Positions 6,168 to 9,847 of a DNA stretch of 9,847 nucleotides are shown one piece after another. The stretch's first letter is position 1. Each line of letters opens with the position of its first letter. The position numbers and the translations under genes were made by a program. The DNA comes from Kiritimatiellia bacterium (lineage in GTDB: Bacteria; Verrucomicrobiota; Kiritimatiellia; B70-G9), in assembly GCA_012961745.1 (NCBI GenBank), contig DTYT01000322.1, positions 1-9,847 of the forward strand, given 5' to 3'. The notes under the pieces are model-generated. The model worked only from the letters and a program-made list of their open reading frames with translations. It ran no database searches and was not told the origin of the DNA.

Positions 6168-6896
6168 ATGACGAAGAAAGAACCAGGGGCAGCATCCCCC
6201 CCGGTGGTCAGTGTGATCATGGGCACCTTCAAGCGCGCCGGGGTGGTCGGGCGGGCGATCGAGTCGGTACTTGCGCAGGATTTCAGTGAGTGGGAACTGC
6301 TGGTGATCGGTGATTGTACCCCCGACAACACTTCCGAAGTGGTGGCCTCGTACAAGGACGACAGGATCCGATTCTACAATCTGCCCTATCGGATTCCGGA
6401 CACGGGTTCATCGGCCAAGAATTTCGGGATCCGGAATTGCGCGCGAGGCCGCTATATTTCGTATCTGGACGACGATGACCGCTACCGCCCCACCTTTCTC
6501 TCCACCATGATCGGCTACCTTGAGAAGCATCCCGAGGCCCGGATCGCCTACTGCCGTTCGATGTACCGGGACCGGCGGACCGGCCGGCGCCTGTGGGGCA
6601 ATCCATTTCAACGCTGGATGCACGGGTATTCGCGTGAGAAATTGCAGAGGTATAATTTTATCAACGTGAATGGCGTCGTGCACCGAAAGTCGCTGCTGGA
6701 CGAGGTGGGATACTGGAAGTCCGGTTTCTACTTCAACGACTACGAGCTGTGGCTGCGCATCAGCCGGAAGTACGATTTTCACTACGTGAACAAGGTTCTG
6801 GTGGAGACGTTCGTGGACGAGCCTCCTCTTCTGGTCCGCATGTTCACGAAGGGATGGCAGATTCTCCGCCACGGGCGCAGGACCCCGCTGAGCTGA
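6168..6896 (+). CDS. GT2 family glycosyltransferase (GT-A, WcaA-like)
   Basis: Soluble GT-A glycosyltransferase of 242 aa, likely adding a sugar to a growing glycan at the cytoplasmic face. The nucleotide-binding start PPVVSVIMGTFKRAG (11-25) leads to SVLAQDFSEWELLVIGD, then SSAKNFGIRNCARGRYISYLDDDD, where the DxD-type metal site is 101-104. A region with VNGVVHRKSLLDEVGYW (167-183) and the catalytic-base segment FNDYELWLRIS (189-199) completes a standard GT2 domain. No membrane segment is seen. The ATG at 6168 is chosen because the domain begins directly after it and the promoter sits 8 nt upstream; there is no ribosome binding site. It is first in a plus-strand run and is followed after 19 nt by another GT2 gene. 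Specificity cannot be assigned. Confidence 0.85.
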   Translation: MTKKEPGAASPPVVSVIMGTFKRAGVVGRAIESVLAQDFSEWELLVIGDCTPDNTSEVVASYKDDRIRFYNLPYRIPDTGSSAKNFGIRNCARGRYISYLDDDDRYRPTFLSTMIGYLEKHPEARIAYCRSMYRDRRTGRRLWGNPFQRWMHGYSREKLQRYNFINVNGVVHRKSLLDEVGYWKSGFYFNDYELWLRISRKYDFHYVNKVLVETFVDEPPLLVRMFTKGWQILRHGRRTPLS

Positions 6897-6905
6897 TGCC
6901 GGAGG

Positions 6906-6910
6906 GGAGG
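6906..6910 (+). promoter_or_regulatory. Strong Shine-Dalgarno GGAGG before the second GT2 gene
   Basis: The sequence GGAGGGGAGG (6901-6910) lies in the 19-nt gap after the stop at 6896, and its second GGAGG is 5 nt before ATG 6916. This contrasts with the upstream gene, which has none, and supports 6916 as the start. Confidence 0.7.
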
Positions 6911-6915
6911 TTGGC

Positions 6916-8106
6916 ATGGGGCCGTTGTTCTGGGTGAGCGCAGCTATGCTGGGCTATATCTTTGCTGGCTATCCTGCGTTGGTGGCCTTGCGGGCCCGGT
7001 TCCGGCCGCGCAGGCTGTGGCGGACCCGGGGAAGGCTCCCGCGTTTTTCGGTAGTGATGATCGCTTACAATGAAGAGCGAAACATCCGGCGGAAGCTGGA
7101 AAACATCGCCCGGGTGGGAGGGATGGAACTTGCCGAGAGGATCTTCGTGGCCTTGGACGGATCGAGCGACCGGACGGTCGAGGAGGTGTACGGCTGGATC
7201 CGCGAGGCGCGGACGTCGGAGGAAGAACCGCGCCGGGCGGTGGCCGACAGGATACAAGTGGTCCAATTTCCCCGGCGCCGCGGGAAGCCTGCAGTTATCA
7301 ATGACATCGTGCGGCAGTGCGAAGGCGAAGTTGTGGTGTTCATGGACGTCCGGCAAGAGCTCGATACCTGGGCGCTGCGGGAACTCTTGTCGGATTTCGC
7401 TGATCGGGAAGTGAACGTGGTCTCCGGGGAACTGGTGTTCCGCCGCTGCCGGTCCCCGTCGGCCGCACGGGGAGTGACCGCGTACTGGCGCTACGAGAAG
7501 GCGATCCGCCGCTGGGAGAGCGCAAGTGGGTCCGTCCCCGGGGCGACAGGGGCGCTGTACGCGGTACGTCGGGAAATGGTGCCGCATGTGCCGGGCGACA
7601 TCCTGCCGGACGACGTGTACATCCCCATGAAGGCGACCGAGAACGGCGGCCGCTGCGTCCTCGAACCCCGGGCCAGGATCTATGACGATGCGGCGGAGCA
7701 CTTTGCAGAGGAAGAAGTACGGAAGCGCCGGACATTGGCAGGCAACCTGCAACTAGCGCTGCGCCAGCCGACATGGATGCTGCCGGGTGGGCACGCATGG
7801 TGGTGGCGGTTTCTTTCGCACAAGATCCTCCGCCTGACATGTCCCCTTTGGCTTCTAATGGCCTTGTTCGTCTCGGCCGTCGAGGCGGACCGCCCCGCCT
7901 ATGCACTCGCCCTCGCGGCCCAGGCGGCGTTCTACACGGCGGCCGGCATGGGTCTGTTCCTTTCTTCAAGGGGAGGACGCTGTCCCGCGATACTGGCACT
8001 TCCGGCGGTGACGCTCTCGTTCAACTTCGTGATAGTGAGAGCTTTCAGCGATTACTGGCGCGGCCGTATCCGGGTGACCTGGGAGCGGGCGAATACCGGA
8101 GCCTGA
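6916..8106 (+). CDS. Membrane-anchored GT2 glycosyltransferase (BcsA/PgaC-like processive type)
   Basis: GT2 enzyme of 396 aa with one N-terminal helix (about 4-26), a cytoplasmic catalytic domain (about 42-290) and two or three C-terminal helices (about 305-325, 328-350, 355-375), the layout of cellulose/poly-GlcNAc synthase-like proteins. Catalytic-domain landmarks are FSVVMIAYNEERNIRRKL (44-61), VALDGSSDRT (78-87), GKPAVINDIV (123-132), the metal-site region VVFMDVRQEL (139-148), GATGALYAVRRE (209-220), PDDVYIPMKA (231-240) in the catalytic-base position, and RKRRTLAGNLQL (269-280) in the place of the Q/RxxRW motif. The DxD position reads DVRQ, so the second Asp is missing; I recall D-A-R-Q in this subfamily, so it need not mean inactivity. 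Product could be a polymer or a single transfer to a lipid carrier; the sugar is unknown. Preceded by a strong ribosome binding site and probably co-transcribed with the gene before it. Confidence 0.85.
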   Translation: MGPLFWVSAAMLGYIFAGYPALVALRARFRPRRLWRTRGRLPRFSVVMIAYNEERNIRRKLENIARVGGMELAERIFVALDGSSDRTVEEVYGWIREARTSEEEPRRAVADRIQVVQFPRRRGKPAVINDIVRQCEGEVVVFMDVRQELDTWALRELLSDFADREVNVVSGELVFRRCRSPSAARGVTAYWRYEKAIRRWESASGSVPGATGALYAVRREMVPHVPGDILPDDVYIPMKATENGGRCVLEPRARIYDDAAEHFAEEEVRKRRTLAGNLQLALRQPTWMLPGGHAWWWRFLSHKILRLTCPLWLLMALFVSAVEADRPAYALALAAQAAFYTAAGMGLFLSSRGGRCPAILALPAVTLSFNFVIVRAFSDYWRGRIRVTWERANTGA

Positions 8107-8146
8107 CGCGGGTGCTTGCAATGGGGATGACGATCGACGAGACTGG

Positions 8147-9847
8147 ATGTTTGTTTTGATCCGAATGGCGACAAGCAAGAGCGGGGGTTTCGGTTTGTCA
8201 CTCCGGAGTCTGGCGGCGGGGTTGGTGACCGCGGCGGCATTGATACTGCTGGTGGCGACCTTGGTACCCGGTCCGGCGGTGGGGGAGTCGGCCGATTATC
8301 TTGCCGGATTCGCGCGGCTGGATCCGTTTCCTCCCATGTCTCATTTCCTGTGGGGATATATCGTCGTCCTTCTCAAGTATTTGCCGCTCAAGCCGCTGGC
8401 GTGGTGGGGGAATATGTTCAGTGCGTTGTGCGGCGCGGGGGTGGTTTGTCTGGTTTTCCTGCTAACCAGCCAGGTGCCGCATGATCGCAGCAGAGAGGAA
8501 ATCGAGGCTGCCTTCGACCGCCGGGCAGTGGGCATCCTCTCGGGCCTGTTCGCCGCCGGCCTGTGCCTGACCTCGATTCCCTTCTGGCAGGTGGCCACCC
8601 GGGCCCATCCGGCTCCGTTTGATCTGCTGATTCTGCTGGGATTGTTGTGGATGCTGGTCGGGATAAGCCGGCTGGCGAATCCCGGACGGTGGCTCTGCCT
8701 GTGGGCGCTGCTGTACGGTACGGGAATGACGGAATACGCCACCATGATAATGCTGGCGCCCCTGGTGGGTGTGACGGTGATGTGGCTCTTGTGGAGGCGG
8801 CACTGCCTGACGCTGAAGCAGGTCGTACTGGTGATCGGCTGCGGCGCCGCACCGCTGCTGCTGTACGCGGTTTATGCGTGGGATTACACGCTGACGAAGG
8901 CCTTTCACTGGCGGGGCTTCCACAGCTTTTGGGATTCCCTCTGGTTCGTGTGGAGAGATCAATACCGGGCGATTGCCAAGAGTATTCCCCGGGTGGGATG
9001 GCTCCTGCTGTTCATGGTGACCGTGATCCCCGCGATCGTGGTCTTTTATCCCAAATCGCGCTCGAAGGAGGGACGTATTGTCTACTCGATTTTCATGCAT
9101 CTGGTGTTGACCGGGGCTCTGCTGGTGCTTTTCCTGGAGACCAGGCTGTCCCCCTGGCGACTCCTGGGTTGGAGACCTCTGCTGGTGGCTCCCTACGTGC
9201 TCGGAGCGGCATGGGGCGGGTACCTGGCGGGCTACTGGTGGGTGGTTGTGGCGCATCCCGCCGCGTGGAAGTTCCGCCGGGTAGAGACTCTGGAAAGGGT
9301 GCTATACCGGTGGTATCCCGTACTGCTGGCGGCCGGGGTGGCCTGGCTGGGGTGGAAAAATTTTCCCGAAGCGGTGAGTACGACCGATCGGGCGATCGCC
9401 GACTTGGCCCGGGATATAGTGAGGAGACTGGACGGCCGGAGGTGGCTGCTGACTTCCGGCGGAATCGATAACGCGGTACGCCTGGCGGCGGCCGAGCAAC
9501 GCGTGCCCTTGACGATCGTGAGCCTTCGGTCGGCGGCATCCGAAGCCTATCTGGAATACGTTTCATGTCAGTTCACCAACGAACGCTTGCGGGTGCTGGC
9601 CCGCCTGGGGATCGAGCCTCTGCTGGAGGAGTGGGTGAAGCTTGAGCCGGAGGCGGCCGGAAAAATCGCCTCGGTGACCGACCCGGATATTCTGGAGGCA
9701 GTGGGTATCCGTGCCGTGCCGGCGTGTTCACTTTACCGCGGCATGCCGCCACGGGTGCCCGTGGATGTGGATCGGCTTCTCAGCGAGCATCGTCGGTTCT
9801 GGAAAGAGGTCTCGGCCCGGGTGGGGACACGGCGGGCACGGGCTGAG
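8147..9847 (+). CDS. DUF2723-like GT-C membrane protein (putative O-glycosyltransferase), 3' end missing
   Basis: The frame from ATG 8147 is open to the last base (567 codons, no stop), so the gene continues beyond the window. The translation has a first helix (about 21-41) ending LVATLVPGP, a loop VGESADYLAGFARLDPFPPMSH, then YIVVLLKYLPL and WWGNMFSALCGAGVVCLVFLL. IPFWQVATRAHPAPFDLLILL (144-164) and LYGTGMTEYATMIMLAP (189-205) follow. This order matches DUF2723 (TMEM260-like) proteins, whose pattern is DSGE, HPPgyPL, NlfSA, fWslAtrAHpy and GlglTnHatm. About ten hydrophobic segments reach residue 400, followed by a soluble C-terminal region from about 410 of unknown fold. Family members are thought to be GT-C enzymes that use lipid-linked sugars; the role here is inferred. 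The start has only a weak ACGAG upstream; ATG 8165 (residue 7) is an alternative. It follows the GT2 gene by 40 nt, in which I see nothing else. Confidence 0.8.
   Translation, partial: MFVLIRMATSKSGGFGLSLRSLAAGLVTAAALILLVATLVPGPAVGESADYLAGFARLDPFPPMSHFLWGYIVVLLKYLPLKPLAWWGNMFSALCGAGVVCLVFLLTSQVPHDRSREEIEAAFDRRAVGILSGLFAAGLCLTSIPFWQVATRAHPAPFDLLILLGLLWMLVGISRLANPGRWLCLWALLYGTGMTEYATMIMLAPLVGVTVMWLLWRRHCLTLKQVVLVIGCGAAPLLLYAVYAWDYTLTKAFHWRGFHSFWDSLWFVWRDQYRAIAKSIPRVGWLLLFMVTVIPAIVVFYPKSRSKEGRIVYSIFMHLVLTGALLVLFLETRLSPWRLLGWRPLLVAPYVLGAAWGGYLAGYWWVVVAHPAAWKFRRVETLERVLYRWYPVLLAAGVAWLGWKNFPEAVSTTDRAIADLARDIVRRLDGRRWLLTSGGIDNAVRLAAAEQRVPLTIVSLRSAASEAYLEYVSCQFTNERLRVLARLGIEPLLEEWVKLEPEAAGKIASVTDPDILEAVGIRAVPACSLYRGMPPRVPVDVDRLLSEHRRFWKEVSARVGTRRARAE

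Noticed and set aside
6844..7752. Long minus-strand open frame (302 codons) opposite the membrane GT2 gene
   Set aside because: Antisense to a well-supported GT2 gene; Pro/His/Arg-rich translation without a domain or ribosome binding site.
8462..9471. Overlapping open frames on both strands (minus 8462-9256, plus 8647-9471)
   Set aside because: Both lie within the DUF2723-like gene, whose own frame has clear membrane helices and family motifs and is open to the window end. The alternatives are Gly/Arg/Gln-rich and unstructured.
1..9847. CRISPR array, tRNA/rRNA, insertion sequence, phage or defence genes
   Set aside because: No regularly spaced repeats, no RNA-gene signatures, no transposase or inverted-repeat pairs and no defence domains were seen by eye; coding density with glycan genes explains the window.

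Overview
This window is a high-GC, densely coding bacterial polysaccharide or surface-glycan region. Nine protein genes fill almost all 9.8 kb, and nearly every product builds, modifies or transfers sugars. The cell envelope is probably Gram-negative-like: there is a WecE/WecD pair for a 4-acetamido-4,6-dideoxyhexose, an ArnC-like polyprenyl-phosphate glycosyltransferase, and two GT-C type multi-membrane transferases. The taxon cannot be fixed from the sequence. The DUF2723-like GT-C protein and the GT39-like protein with a soluble C-terminal tail would fit the PVC group or related lineages, but that is a guess.

Layout. (1) Bases 1-1391, plus strand: the 3' part of a GT39/PMT-like membrane glycosyltransferase cut by the window edge. 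(2) Bases 6093 down to 1392, minus strand: five genes in transcription order, namely a GT4 glycosyltransferase, an ArnC-like GT2, a WecD-like acetyltransferase, a WecE aminotransferase and a SAM methyltransferase. The last four abut or overlap and look translationally coupled. A 97-bp gap separates the GT4 gene from the other four and holds a plausible second promoter. (3) Bases 6094-6167: a 74-bp divergent intergenic region with back-to-back sigma70-type promoters whose -35 boxes overlap. (4) Bases 6168-9847, plus strand: a small GT-A glycosyltransferase, a membrane-anchored processive-type GT2, and a DUF2723-like GT-C protein running off the right edge.

How the genes may work together (inference). 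WecE would aminate dTDP-4-keto-6-deoxyglucose at C4 and the WecD-like enzyme would N-acetylate it, giving dTDP-Fuc4NAc or a close relative. The adjacent ArnC-like enzyme could place that sugar on undecaprenyl phosphate at the inner face of the membrane. A GT-C enzyme could then use the lipid-linked sugar on the outer face. This has the logic of the Arn (aminoarabinose) pathway but uses Wec-type sugar enzymes. The methyltransferase may cap or tailor the glycan, and the soluble GT-A and GT-B enzymes would assemble the rest. The nucleotide-sugar starters (RmlA/RmlB type), a flippase, a polymerase and export genes are not in the window.

Two promoters sit so close to their ATG (8 nt from the -10 box) that leaderless transcripts are predicted.
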